DNA of 64,000 nt from the NCBI RefSeq assembly GCF_005938105.1, contig NZ_VCPE01000002.1, positions 186,001-250,000 of the forward strand, in the 5' to 3' direction. Each line of letters opens with the position of its first letter. Position 1 is the stretch's first letter. The notes beneath the pieces were generated by a model, which saw only the letters and a program-made list of their open reading frames with translations, did not search any database and was not told the origin of the DNA. Source of the DNA: Brucella haematophila (GTDB lineage: Bacteria > Pseudomonadota > Alphaproteobacteria > Rhizobiales > Rhizobiaceae). The position numbers and the translations under genes were made by a program. Shown here piece by piece: positions 21,444 through 32,768 of the stretch.

Positions 21444-23312
21444 ATGAAAGCGTTTTGGGCGGGTGCATTTGCGGTTGCCATGCTTGCAAGCACAATATCG
21501 TCGAGCCATGCGACCGATGCGGAACCCAAATGGCGCGCCTCTTCCAGCCTGCTCGGCGAGCCCAAATATCCGGCTGACTTCAAGCAATACGACTATGTGA
21601 ACCCGCAAGCGCCGAAGGGCGGCACCCTGAATCAGGTCGCGGTCGGCACATTCGACAGCCTTAATCCATTTGTGGTGCAAGGCGTTCCCGCAGCAGGCCT
21701 GTCCGACTTCGGCGGCGGCATGCTCTACGATACGCTGATGACGGATTCGCTGGATCAGGGATCGACGCAATATCCGCTCATTGCCGAAGCGCTTCAGTAT
21801 CCGGATGATTATTCCTGGGTGAAGTTCAAGCTCAATCCGAACGCCAAATGGCATGACGGCCAGCCGATCACCGTCGAAGACGTGATCTGGTCCTTCAATG
21901 TGCTGAAGAAGCAGTCGCCCATGTACAACAAATATTATGGCGACGTGGAAAGCGCGGAAAAGACCGGCGATCATGAGGTGAAGTTCAACTTCAGCCAAAA
22001 GGGCAATCGCGAACTGCCGCAGATCATGGGCCAGCTTGCAGTGCTGCCACAACATTGGTGGGAAGGTAAGGACGCGCAGGGCAAACAGCGCGACATCACC
22101 CGCCCGACGCTGGAAATTCCGCTGGGCTCGGGCGCCTATAAAATCGACAGTGTTTCGCCGGGGCGTTCCATCACCTGGGCGCGCGTCGACGATTACTGGG
22201 GCAAAGATATTGCGGTGAATGTCGGCCGCAACAATTTCGACCGCGTGGTTTACGAATATTACTTCAATGAAGACGCGACCTGGGAAGCCTTCAAGAAGGG
22301 CGGCCAATACGATTATCGCAACGAAAACCGTGCCCAGCGCTGGGCGGAGCAGTATAATTTCCCCGCTGTTCAGCGCGGCGATGTTATCAAGAAATCCTTC
22401 CCGTATAATGCCGTCGGTCGCATGCAGGGCTATTTCCTGAATATGCGCCGCGACAAGTTCAAGGACCCGAAAGTCCGCGAAGCGCTGACCTATGCGTTCG
22501 ACTTCGAATCCATGAACCGTCTTCTGTTCTTCAATCAGTATAGCCGCATTAACAGCTATTTCGCTGGCAATGAGTTGCAGCTGAGCGGCCCGCCGACCCC
22601 GGCGGAACAGGCCATTCTTGAAACGGTCAAGGATTCACTGCCCGCAGACGCCCTGACTAAAGAATTCAAGCTGCCCGTTTACGACACGCCGCAGGCAACC
22701 CGCGATAATCTGCGCACGGCCTTGAAGCTGCTTTCGGAAGCGGGGTGGACATTGCAGGGCAACAAGCTGGTCGATGCAAAGGGCAATCCGTTCACCATCG
22801 AATTTCTGGGCAAGGACCCGACCGACGAACGCATCTATAATCCGTTTGCAGCGAGCCTGCGCAAGATCGGGATCAATGCGACGGTGCGCATTGTCGATAC
22901 CGCGCAATATCAGGCGCGCGTCAATGATTTCGACTATGACGTCATCACCTCGGTCATTCCGCAGAGCGGCTCGCCCGGCAATGAACAGCGCGACATGTGG
23001 GGCTCCAAGGCCGCCGATTTCAAAGGCAGCCGCAACTATGCCGGCATCAAGAGCGAGGCCATCGACAAGCTGATTGACCGCGTGATCTATGCCAAGGATC
23101 GCGATGAACTTGTGGCCGCCAGCCACGCGCTCGACCGGGCGCTGCTCTGGAATTATTACGTTATTCCGCAATGGTATTCCGACCACATCAATGTGGCCTA
23201 TTGGAACAAGTTCGGCATGCCGGAAAAGCAGCCGGATTATATGGGTATCGATCCGTTCTCATGGTGGGTTGATCCTGCGAAAGAAGCCAAACTGAAGACC
23301 GGCAGCGAATAA
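21444..23312 (+). CDS. yejA: Peptide/microcin C-type ABC transporter, substrate-binding protein 1
   Basis: Periplasmic solute-binding protein (SBP family 5) of the Yej peptide transporter, known in Brucella as YejA1. 622 residues, with a Sec signal peptide MKAFWAGAFAVAMLASTISS then SHA (cleavage near residue 23). Family blocks LLGEPKYPADFKQYDYVNP, NPNAKWHDGQPITVEDVIWS and PLGSGAYKIDSVSPGR are present. The start is ATG 21444 after GGAGAG; the upstream in-frame stretch reads through the terminator and is not coding. First gene of a five-gene operon plus ghrA. In Brucella melitensis this transporter helps resist antimicrobial peptides. Confidence 0.92.
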   Translation: MKAFWAGAFAVAMLASTISSSHATDAEPKWRASSSLLGEPKYPADFKQYDYVNPQAPKGGTLNQVAVGTFDSLNPFVVQGVPAAGLSDFGGGMLYDTLMTDSLDQGSTQYPLIAEALQYPDDYSWVKFKLNPNAKWHDGQPITVEDVIWSFNVLKKQSPMYNKYYGDVESAEKTGDHEVKFNFSQKGNRELPQIMGQLAVLPQHWWEGKDAQGKQRDITRPTLEIPLGSGAYKIDSVSPGRSITWARVDDYWGKDIAVNVGRNNFDRVVYEYYFNEDATWEAFKKGGQYDYRNENRAQRWAEQYNFPAVQRGDVIKKSFPYNAVGRMQGYFLNMRRDKFKDPKVREALTYAFDFESMNRLLFFNQYSRINSYFAGNELQLSGPPTPAEQAILETVKDSLPADALTKEFKLPVYDTPQATRDNLRTALKLLSEAGWTLQGNKLVDAKGNPFTIEFLGKDPTDERIYNPFAASLRKIGINATVRIVDTAQYQARVNDFDYDVITSVIPQSGSPGNEQRDMWGSKAADFKGSRNYAGIKSEAIDKLIDRVIYAKDRDELVAASHALDRALLWNYYVIPQWYSDHINVAYWNKFGMPEKQPDYMGIDPFSWWVDPAKEAKLKTGSE

Positions 23313-23326
23313 GAGGCGCGCGAAGA

Positions 23327-25216
23327 ATGACGATGCTTCGCATGAACCGCCGCCATTTTCTGGGGGTCTCGGGCAGCGCCGCAGTCGCGGCCTGCCTGCC
23401 GGGCCAGAATGTCATCGCCACCGCCTTTGCGGAGGTGCCGACCGGCAAAGCCCTGCACGGCCTGTCCGCCTTTGGCGAACTGAAATATGGCAGCGATTTC
23501 ACCCATTTCGACTACACCAATCCAGATGCGCCCAAAGGCGGCACATTCAAGTTCGCCCCGGCAAGCTGGGTCTGGAACCAGAACACGCAGACCTTCAACA
23601 CGCTCAGCACCTTTACCTTCAAAGGCGATGCGCCCCCGCGCATGGAGCTGACCTATGACAGCCTGATGGTCCCGGCTCTCGATGAACCGGATTCCATCTA
23701 CGGGCTCATTGCTGAAAGCGCCACGCTGTCGAAAGATCGACAGGCCTGCACCTTCAAGCTGCGCAAGGAAGCGCGCTTCCACGATGGCTCGCCGATCACG
23801 GCGAAAGACGTGCTGTTCACCTATACGGTGTTCAAGGAAAAGGGCCACCCGATCATACGCCAGTCGCTCGCAGGACTGGAAAAGGTGGAGCTGACGGGCA
23901 AGAACGATATTCGCCTGCGCTTTGCGGCAGATCGTGGCCCCAATGCCATTCTCGATGCGGTGGTGCTGCCCATATTGTCGGAGAGCTGGTTCAAGGACCG
24001 CAATTTCGAGGCGACCACCATGGAGCCGGTGCTCGGTTCCGGCGCTTACAAGGTCGGGAATTTCGCCGCCGGTCAATTCATCGAATATGACCGCGTTGAG
24101 GATTACTGGGCCAGGGATCTTCCGGTCCGGCGCGGCTCCGGTCATTTCGACCGCATCCACATCGAGTTCTTCCGTGATCGCCAGCCGGAATTCGAGGCCT
24201 TCAAGAAAGGCGATATCGATTTCCGTTCGGAAAGCGTGTCCAAGAACTGGGCGACAGGATACGACTTCCCGGCCATTCAGGAAAAGAAAGTCATCAAGCG
24301 CACCTTCCCGAAAGAGAAAAGCCCGCTGATGCAGGCCTGGGCGGTAAACCAGCGCCGCGAGCGTTTCCGTGACCCCCGCGTGCGGGAGGCGATCAGTCTC
24401 TGTTTCGATTTCGAATGGACCAACGAGACCCTTTTCTTCAAGACCTACGAGCGTTCGCAATCGAGTTTCAACGGGTCGGATTTTCAGGCCAAGGGCCTAC
24501 CCTCCCCCGATGAGTTGAAGGTGCTGGAGCGCTATCGCGGCAAGCTCCCCGATACAGTGTTCGGCGAGGCTGTCACCATGCCGGTTTCGGATGGAACAGG
24601 CCGTGACCGTGCGCAGTTCGGTCGGGCCATCAAGCTGATGGAAGAGGCCGGGTTCGAGCGGCGCAACGGCCAGTTCCATGACAAGGACGGTTCAAAATTC
24701 GCGCTTGAAATCCTCAGCGATTCCGAAGCCTTCACCCGCGTCTATAATCCGTTCATCCAGAAACTGCGGGCCATCGGCATTGATGCAACCTTGCGGCTGG
24801 TGGATGCGAGCCAGTATCAGGCGCGCTTGCAGGATTTCCAGTTCGACATGGTTGGTCTTGCCATGCAGTTTGGCGCGACCCCGACCAGTGAATCGCTGGC
24901 CAGCATGTTCGGTTCGCAAGCGGCCAAGACGCCGGGAAGCTATAATCTGCCCGGCACTGCCGACCCGGTGATCGACGCCCTGATCGACGATGCCGGAAAG
25001 GTTTCGACCCGGGGCGATCTTGTCGCTACGATCAGAGTGCTCGATCGGTACTTGCGTATCCGGCGCGACTGGATTCCAAATTGGACAACAGCGAATCATC
25101 TCGTCGCCTATTGGGACCGGTTCGGTTTCAAGGAACCGAAGCCCGATTATGGCTTTCCGGTCGAGACGCTGTGGTGGATAGAAGAAGAAAAGGCAAAAGC
25201 TGTTGGTAAGCCATAA
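23327..25216 (+). CDS. yejA2: Peptide ABC transporter, substrate-binding protein 2
   Basis: Second SBP family 5 binding protein, a paralogue of the gene upstream (shared ALHGLSAFGELKYGSDFTHF-like and GSGAYKVGNFAAGQFIEYDR-like blocks), 629 residues. Its export signal differs: MNRRHFLGVSGSAAVAAC has the twin-arginine pattern RRxFLG, followed by a lipobox-like V-A-A-C. It could therefore be a Tat substrate and perhaps a lipoprotein; cleavage at ATAFA-EV is the alternative. Three in-frame ATGs (23327, 23333, 23342) are possible; all keep the RR motif. It begins 14 bp after yejA1. The tandem pair suggests two peptide ranges served by one permease. Confidence 0.9.
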   Translation: MTMLRMNRRHFLGVSGSAAVAACLPGQNVIATAFAEVPTGKALHGLSAFGELKYGSDFTHFDYTNPDAPKGGTFKFAPASWVWNQNTQTFNTLSTFTFKGDAPPRMELTYDSLMVPALDEPDSIYGLIAESATLSKDRQACTFKLRKEARFHDGSPITAKDVLFTYTVFKEKGHPIIRQSLAGLEKVELTGKNDIRLRFAADRGPNAILDAVVLPILSESWFKDRNFEATTMEPVLGSGAYKVGNFAAGQFIEYDRVEDYWARDLPVRRGSGHFDRIHIEFFRDRQPEFEAFKKGDIDFRSESVSKNWATGYDFPAIQEKKVIKRTFPKEKSPLMQAWAVNQRRERFRDPRVREAISLCFDFEWTNETLFFKTYERSQSSFNGSDFQAKGLPSPDELKVLERYRGKLPDTVFGEAVTMPVSDGTGRDRAQFGRAIKLMEEAGFERRNGQFHDKDGSKFALEILSDSEAFTRVYNPFIQKLRAIGIDATLRLVDASQYQARLQDFQFDMVGLAMQFGATPTSESLASMFGSQAAKTPGSYNLPGTADPVIDALIDDAGKVSTRGDLVATIRVLDRYLRIRRDWIPNWTTANHLVAYWDRFGFKEPKPDYGFPVETLWWIEEEKAKAVGKP

Positions 25217-25249
25217 GAGAAACCCGGATCTAACGAGAGAGCCAAGCTG

Positions 25250-26347
25250 ATGGGCGCTTACATCCTCCGCCGCTTGATCTTAATGATCCCGACCATCTTC
25301 GGCATCATGGCTATTTCCTTCGCCGTTGTTCAGTTCGCCCCCGGCGGTCCGGTCGAGCGCGTGATCGCGCAGCTTTCCGGACAGGGCGGCGATGCGCTTG
25401 ATCGCCTTTCCGGCGGTGGCGGCGATTTCGGCCAGAGCGCTGTCGATAGCGGCTCGGTCAGCTCGAAATATCGCGGCGCACAGGGGCTTGACCCGCAATT
25501 TATCGCCGATCTGGAAAAGCAGTTCGGCTTCGACAAGCCCCCGCTGGAGCGTTTCGGCCAGATGCTGTGGAACTATCTGCGCTTCGATTTCGGGCGCAGC
25601 TATTTCCGCGATATCAGCGTGATCGACCTCATCAAGGAAAAGATGCCGGTTTCGATCTCGCTCGGCCTTTGGCTGACGTTTCTGTCCTACATAATCTCCA
25701 TCCCGCTCGGCATTCGCAAGGCGATCAAGGAAGGCACGCGCTTCGACACTTGGACCAGCGCCGTCATCATCGTCGGTTACGCTATCCCAAGCTTCCTGTT
25801 CGCCATCCTGCTGATCGTGCTTTTCGCGGGCGGGTCGTTCTTCGACTGGTTTCCGCTACGCGGTCTCACCTCGCCTGATTTCGCGCAGATGTCATTCTGG
25901 GGCAAAATCGGCGACTATCTCTGGCACATGGTTCTGCCAGTCACAGCGCTAGTGCTTTCGGCCTTCGCCACGACAACGCTTCTGACGAAAAACTCGTTTC
26001 TCGAAGAAATCCGCAAGCAATATGTGACGACGGCGCGCGCCAAGGGGCTCACCGAGAATCAGGTGCTTTATCGCCACGTCTTCCGCAATGCCATGCTGAT
26101 CGTCATCGCCGGTTTTCCGGGCGCTTTCATCTCGGCCTTCTTTACCGGCTCGCTTTTGATTGAAACCATCTTCTCGCTCGACGGTCTTGGCCTGCTCGGC
26201 TACCAGTCGGTCATCAACCGCGATTATCCGGTTGTGTTCGCCAATCTCTTCATCTTCTCACTGATCGGCCTGCTTGTCGGGCTTCTGTCTGATCTGACCT
26301 ATACGTGGATCGATCCGCGCATTGATTTCGACCGGAGGGACGTGTGA
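25250..26347 (+). CDS. yejB: Peptide ABC transporter permease YejB
   Basis: Inner-membrane permease of the BPD (OppB-type) family. 365 residues, N-terminal helix MGAYILRRLILMIPTIFGIM typical of DppB/OppB, an unusually long periplasmic loop of about 90 residues rich in Gly (GQGGDALDRLSGGGGDFG), five further helices and the EAA loop (TTARAKGLTENQVLYRHVFR) that contacts the ATPase. Its stop overlaps the yejE start by 4 nt. Confidence 0.94.
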   Translation: MGAYILRRLILMIPTIFGIMAISFAVVQFAPGGPVERVIAQLSGQGGDALDRLSGGGGDFGQSAVDSGSVSSKYRGAQGLDPQFIADLEKQFGFDKPPLERFGQMLWNYLRFDFGRSYFRDISVIDLIKEKMPVSISLGLWLTFLSYIISIPLGIRKAIKEGTRFDTWTSAVIIVGYAIPSFLFAILLIVLFAGGSFFDWFPLRGLTSPDFAQMSFWGKIGDYLWHMVLPVTALVLSAFATTTLLTKNSFLEEIRKQYVTTARAKGLTENQVLYRHVFRNAMLIVIAGFPGAFISAFFTGSLLIETIFSLDGLGLLGYQSVINRDYPVVFANLFIFSLIGLLVGLLSDLTYTWIDPRIDFDRRDV

Positions 26348-27482
26348 TGACGGACGCTGCCCTCACCCCCGCCGTCAAGCCGGTAAAGCGGCCTTGGCTG
26401 TCGCCGCTGAACCGCCGCCGCTGGCAGAATTTCAAGGCCAACAAGCGTGGTTACTGGTCGCTGTGGGTTTTCCTGTTTCTGCTCATTGCGGCCCTTTGCT
26501 CCGAATTCATCGCCAATGATCGTCCCATCCTCGTTTCCTACAAGGGCGAGCTGCTGATGCCGGTCTTTGTCGATTATCCGGAAGAGAAATTCGGCGGCTT
26601 CTATGCGGTGACCGATTATCGCGATCCGGTGATACAGGAAGAAATCGCCAATAATGGCTGGGCGATCTGGCCGCCCATTCACTATTCCTACAACACCGTG
26701 AACAACGAAATCCCGGAGGCGGCACCATCAAAGCCCTTCTGGCTCTATTCCGCCGAGGAGCGTTGCCAGCGCTACGCGCAGGGCGTCAGCGACCCCAATT
26801 GCCGTTTCGGCAATTTCAACCTGCTTGGCACCGACGATCAGGCGCGAGACGTTTTTGCGCGCGCGCTTTACGGCTTCCGCATTTCGGTGCTGTTCGGCCT
26901 GATCCTCACCTTCTTCTCGGCCATCATCGGCGTGACTGCCGGCGCGGTTCAGGGCTATTTCGGCGGCTGGGTCGATCTGATCTTCCAGCGCGTCATCGAA
27001 ATCTGGTCGTCGATCCCCGTGCTTTATCTGTTGCTGATCATAGCGGCGATCCTGCCGCCGGGCTTCTGGGTGCTGCTCGGCATCATGCTGCTGTTCTCAT
27101 GGGTGGCTTTCGTCGGCGTCGTGCGCGCTGAATTCCTGCGCGCCCGAAACTTTGAATATGTGAATGCTGCGCGCGCACTTGGCGTGAAGAACGGCACCAT
27201 CATGTGGCGTCACCTTCTGCCCAATGCCATGGTGGCGACGTTGACCTTCCTGCCCTTCATCCTGAATGGCTCGATCACCACGCTCACCTCGCTCGACTTC
27301 CTCGGCTTCGGCCTGCCGCCAGGTTCCGCCTCGCTCGGCGAACTTCTGGCGCAGGGCAAGAACAATCTTCAGGCGCCTTGGCTCGGCATTACCGGCTTCG
27401 TGGTCATCTCGGTCATGCTGTCGCTCCTGATCTTCATCGGCGAGGCGACACGCGACGCATTCGATCCGCGAAAGGCATTTCA

Positions 27483-27486
<4 letters not shown>
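26344..27486 (+). CDS. yejE: Peptide ABC transporter permease YejE
   Basis: Second inner-membrane permease (OppC/DppC type), 380 residues. The N-terminal cytoplasmic stretch LSPLNRRRWQNFKANKRGYW precedes the first helix; a long periplasmic segment with four aromatic-rich blocks comes before FNLLGTDDQARDVFARALYG, typical of OppC proteins, then the EAA loop VNAARALGVKNGTIMWRHLL. It overlaps yejB at the start and yejF at the end, each by 4 nt (ATGA). Confidence 0.94.
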
Positions 27487-29140
<1,654 letters not shown>

Positions 29141-29144
<4 letters not shown>

Positions 29145-30100
29145 CCAATAATGATAAGGGCAATATTCTTCTGGCGATCACCGATTGGGACCCGGAAATC
29201 TGGCTGAAGACATTCAAGGACAATGCACCGGATCGCCCCGTGGTGACCGAGCGCGCCGAGAATGATCCTTCCGTCAAATACGCTCTCGTATGGAAGCAGA
29301 AGCCCGGCTCACTCGCCAATCTGCCCAACCTGAAAGTCATTTTCTCGCTTGGTGCTGGCGTGGACCACGTGTTCCGCGATGACCGCATCCCCGATGTGCC
29401 GCTGGTGCGCATCATCTCCGACGACCTGACCATGCGCATGACCGAATATGTGGTCTGGCAGGTGCTGGATCATCACCGTCTGGGATCGCGCTATCGCAAG
29501 CAGCAGCAGAACCATGTCTGGCATGAAGATCGCCGCCAGCCTGCCGCCCATGAGGTGACGGTCGGCATTATGGGGCTTGGCGTGCTGGGCCGCGATGCGG
29601 CTGAAAAGCTGAAAGCGCTGGGTTTCAACGTGACCGGATGGAGCCGCCGCCAGCAGGAAATCGCTGGCGTGAAAACTTATCACGGTCGTGACGGCTTTGG
29701 CGCGTTCCTCAAGACCGCCGATATTTTCGTCTGCCTGCTGCCGCTGACGCCAGACACCAAGGGCATCCTGTCCATGTCGATGTTCGCGCAGCTGAAAAGT
29801 GACGGACCGTTCGGCGCGCCGGTGCTGATCAATGCCGGTCGCGGCGGCTTGCAGAACGAGGCGGATATTCTGGCGGCGCTCGACCGCGGGCTGCTTTCGG
29901 CAGCATCACTCGACGTGTTCAATCAGGAACCGCTGCCGACCACCAGCGCGCTCTGGGACCATCCGAGAGTGACGATCACGCCGCATGCAGCGGCAAGCTC
30001 GTCAGCAACGGCCCTTGTGCCGCAGATCATCCGGCAGATTGAAGCCTTCGAGCGCAATGGCACGCTGGAGCACATCGTCGACCGCAATACGCAATATTGA
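29141..30100 (+). CDS. ghrA: Glyoxylate/hydroxypyruvate reductase A
   Basis: NAD(P)H-dependent D-2-hydroxyacid dehydrogenase reducing glyoxylate or hydroxypyruvate. 319 residues, GhrA subfamily: the nucleotide-binding GIMGLGVLGRDAAEKLKALG near residue 140, NAGRGGLQNEADI with the catalytic Arg region, FNQEPLP, and the catalytic His in TPHAAASS. Its ATG overlaps the yejF stop by 4 nt, so it is translationally coupled to the peptide transporter even though no link in function is obvious. A 7-bp GC hairpin (30120-30136) with no T-tract follows the stop. Confidence 0.9.
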
Positions 30101-30150
30101 CGTTTCAGATTAGGGGATCGGCAGCGACACGCTGCCCGTCGTCCCTCCAT

Positions 30151-30636
30151 CTATTCCCGCCCAATCTCCTTGCGCATGGTGATAGAGGTCGTACGCGTAT
30201 AGCCGGGATGCGCCGTTTCCGCGATCTTGCGATAACCGAGTTTTTCAAACACCGCCCGATTGCGCGTCAGTTCAATACGCACCTGCAATTCAATCGCCGG
30301 CTTGCCCTTCGCGACAGCCTCCGCCTCTGCACGCTGCATCAGGGCACGTGCGATTCCCTGCCCCTCAAAAGCAGGCGCAACGGCAAGCTTGCCGAGATAG
30401 AAGCTATCGCTTCTTTCCTTGATGAAAACGCAGCCCGCCAGTTCCTCGCCAATCAGGGCTGCAAAACCGGTCTCTTCCCCGGCCTTTTGTTTCAGTCCTT
30501 CCGCGGTCAGAAGATGCGCGGAAGACGGCGGATCGATCACGCCATCCATATAGGCAAAGCTGTCTCGAATGAGTTTCAGAAGCTCTTCCCAACGGGCGAA
30601 ATCCTGACCTATGGCCACAATGCGGAGCGCTGTCAT
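30151..30636 (-). CDS. GNAT-family N-acetyltransferase
   Basis: Acetyl-CoA-dependent acetyltransferase of unknown substrate. 161 residues with the GNAT acetyl-CoA site YLGKLAVAPAFEGQGIARAL (motif A, Q/R-x-x-G-x-A pattern QGIARA) and the C-terminal NRAVFEKLGYRKI block. It starts within the stop of the MoeB-like gene (4-nt overlap), hence one operon with it. Confidence 0.88.
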   Translation of the reverse strand: MTALRIVAIGQDFARWEELLKLIRDSFAYMDGVIDPPSSAHLLTAEGLKQKAGEETGFAALIGEELAGCVFIKERSDSFYLGKLAVAPAFEGQGIARALMQRAEAEAVAKGKPAIELQVRIELTRNRAVFEKLGYRKIAETAHPGYTRTTSITMRKEIGRE

Positions 30637-31403
30637 TTGGTCTTGCGCGCCTTGTAACGAATGGTCTCGAAACGGACATTGAGCGCGTTATAGAGCAGCA
30701 AACGACCAACCAGCGGTTCGCCGATACCGGTGACGAGCTTGATCACTTCCATTGCCTGCAAGCTGCCGATCACGCCCGGCAGTACGCCCAGCACGCCCGC
30801 TTCTGCGCAGGTAGGCACCGTTCCCGGCGGCGGCGCTTCCGGGAAGAGATCGCGATAGGAGGGATTTGGCGTCCCGTCCGGCCCGGTCAGATAAGGCATC
30901 AGCACCGTCACCGTGCCATCAAAACGGCCCATCGCGCCGGTTACCAGCGGCCGCCCGACCCTGGCCGCCGTATCCGCCAGCACATAGCGCGTTGTAAAAT
31001 TGTCGGAGCCGTCGACGATCACATCATAATCGGCAATCAGCGCTTCGGCATTTTCCGCGTTGAGGCGCAAGGCATGGCCTTCGACCGTCACATGCGGATT
31101 GATGCGCGCAATGGCGTTTCGCGCGCTCTCGACCTTTTCCTGACCGACGTTTTCCGTGTCATGGATGACCTGACGCTGGAGATTGGACAGCGAAACCATA
31201 TCGTCATCGACAATGCCGAGTGTCCCGATACCCGCAGCCGCCAGATATTGCAGTACGGGCGCTCCGAGGCCACCAGCGCCAACAACCAATACACGCGCTG
31301 CCTTCAGCTTCTGCTGGCCCGGGCCGCCGACTTCCGGCAGCACGATATGGCGCGCATAGCGTTCAAGTTCTTCGGACGAAAATGATCTGGATGGTGCATT
31401 CAT
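30633..31403 (-). CDS. moeB: MoeB/ThiF/HesA family adenylyltransferase
   Basis: E1-like enzyme that adenylates the C-terminal glycine of a ubiquitin-fold sulfur carrier such as MoaD or ThiS. 256 residues with RYARHIVLPEVGGPGQQKL, the nucleotide loop VVGAGGLGAPVLQYLAAAG, NLQRQVIH and DGSDNFTTRY. The conserved Cys of PTCAEAGVLGVLPG is present, but the two CxxC zinc pairs of classical MoeB are absent, so ThiF-like use is possible. Start ATG 31403 (MNAPSRSF); an ATG at 31415 lies 3 nt from a GGAGG site and is the alternative. The longer upstream frame runs into recF and is rejected. Confidence 0.85.
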   Translation of the reverse strand: MNAPSRSFSSEELERYARHIVLPEVGGPGQQKLKAARVLVVGAGGLGAPVLQYLAAAGIGTLGIVDDDMVSLSNLQRQVIHDTENVGQEKVESARNAIARINPHVTVEGHALRLNAENAEALIADYDVIVDGSDNFTTRYVLADTAARVGRPLVTGAMGRFDGTVTVLMPYLTGPDGTPNPSYRDLFPEAPPPGTVPTCAEAGVLGVLPGVIGSLQAMEVIKLVTGIGEPLVGRLLLYNALNVRFETIRYKARKTK

Positions 31404-31447
31404 GATGGCCAACATATGCCTCCGCGACGATGCTGTCAGCGGATAAT

Positions 31448-32614
31448 TTAGCTCTTGGTGAGAACGCCGCCTGCAACACTGAAAAACTGCGCATCGCCGC
31501 CAAGCGTATCGAACAGCGCCCTGTCGGTGCCGGTCATGAAGGACTGCCCGCCAAGATCGTCGAGAATGCCGAACAAGGCAGCGCGGCGGCCCGAATCGAG
31601 ATGCGCGGCGATTTCGTCCAGAAGGAGAATCGGGGCCATGCCGGACAATTCGCCCGTCAGGCGCGCATGGGCCAGAATAAGACCTATGAGCAATGCCTTC
31701 TGCTCGCCGGTCGAGCACAGGGCGGCAGGCATGGCTTTCGGCCTATGCTGCACGATGAGGTCGGTGCGGTGCGGTCCATCCAGCGTGCGGCCTGCCGCGC
31801 GATCCCGGATCCGCCCGTCGCGCAGGGTGCGGCGGAAATCCTCTTCCAGATCGAGCGCCGCCTCAAGGCCGATCCGCTGTTCCAGCGAACCTTCCAGAAA
31901 GCAATCCGCCTTCGGAAAAGGACCTTCCGCCGGAAGGCGCTCTATCATGGCCGCAATCAGCCGCATGGCTTCTGCGCGTGCTGCGGCAATGGCGGTGCCA
32001 AGCTCTGCCATCTGGCTTTCGATGGCATCGAGCCAGCGATCGTCATTATTGCCTTCGCTGAGCAGTCGGTTGCGGCTGCGCATGGCTTTTTCATAATCGA
32101 GCACACGCTTGCCGTGCCCGGTATCGATGGCGAGGACCATGCGGTCGAGGAACCGACGCCTATCCGACGCGCCACCGGTAAACAGCCCGTCCATGGAAGG
32201 AACGACCCAGAGAATGCGGGCATAATCGAGAAGCTCGTCGCCAGAGGCTGCAACGCCGTTGATGCGAACCTTGCGCCCGCCTTCTCCGCCGCCTGCCGTT
32301 CCCGTGCCGATTTCCGCTTCGCCGTAGATCATGCAATCCAGCGATGCGTGGATGGCAAAGCCGTCTCGCTGTCCTTCCGGACCGTTGACCCGCGCCACAT
32401 CGTCATAGGAGGCCCGGCGAAGGCCGCGCCCCGGCGACAGAAAGGAAAGCGCTTCAATGAGATTGGTCTTGCCCGAACCGTTCTCGCCCGTCAGCACCAC
32501 ATGGCCGGGGCCAAGCGGCAGCGAGAGTTCCGCATAATTGCGGAAATCAGTAAGCTTAAGCCGCCGGACCGAAACCCGGTCGGGGCGGCTTGTTATATTG
32601 TTCTGTAAGTCCAC
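31448..32614 (-). CDS. recF: DNA replication and repair protein RecF
   Basis: SMC-like ATPase that directs RecOR to gaps behind stalled forks. 388 residues: VRRLKLTDFRNYAELSL at the N terminus, Walker A GENGSGKTNL near residue 44, DRRRFLDRMV, the signature STGEQKALLIGLILAHA and Walker B ILLLDEIAAHLD. The start is GTG (32614), since no ATG lies near the conserved N terminus. In line with dnaN and dnaA upstream, the old origin-region order, though separated from dnaN by a repeat. Confidence 0.94.
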   Translation of the reverse strand: MDLQNNITSRPDRVSVRRLKLTDFRNYAELSLPLGPGHVVLTGENGSGKTNLIEALSFLSPGRGLRRASYDDVARVNGPEGQRDGFAIHASLDCMIYGEAEIGTGTAGGGEGGRKVRINGVAASGDELLDYARILWVVPSMDGLFTGGASDRRRFLDRMVLAIDTGHGKRVLDYEKAMRSRNRLLSEGNNDDRWLDAIESQMAELGTAIAAARAEAMRLIAAMIERLPAEGPFPKADCFLEGSLEQRIGLEAALDLEEDFRRTLRDGRIRDRAAGRTLDGPHRTDLIVQHRPKAMPAALCSTGEQKALLIGLILAHARLTGELSGMAPILLLDEIAAHLDSGRRAALFGILDDLGGQSFMTGTDRALFDTLGGDAQFFSVAGGVLTKS

Positions 32615-32645
32615 GGGCCATTCTTCAGGAGCTGTTGAGATTTAG

Positions 32646-32760
32646 GATATGACGTGCCGAAAATGGTGTCTTTCGAGAACCGGAGCGGAATGTACTTAAG
32701 GTACATGAGCACCGGAAGCACAGAAAGACGCCATTTGCAGGCCGTCACAGCCTGAATATC
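32646..32760. repeat. Bru-RS-like palindromic repeat, copy 2
   Basis: About 115-bp palindrome from GATAT to ATATC, centred on GTAC-TTAAG-GTAC. The core arms GAGAACCGGAGCGGAATGTA and ATGAGCACCGGAAGCACAGA match copies 1 and 3. It fills most of the recF-dnaN gap. Confidence 0.8.
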
Positions 32761-32768
32761 GATAGCTT

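Noticed and set aside
30120-30136. GGCAGCG-ACA-CGCTGCC hairpin as terminator between ghrA and the GNAT gene
   Set aside because: Stable stem but no T-tract on either side, so it is only mentioned with ghrA.
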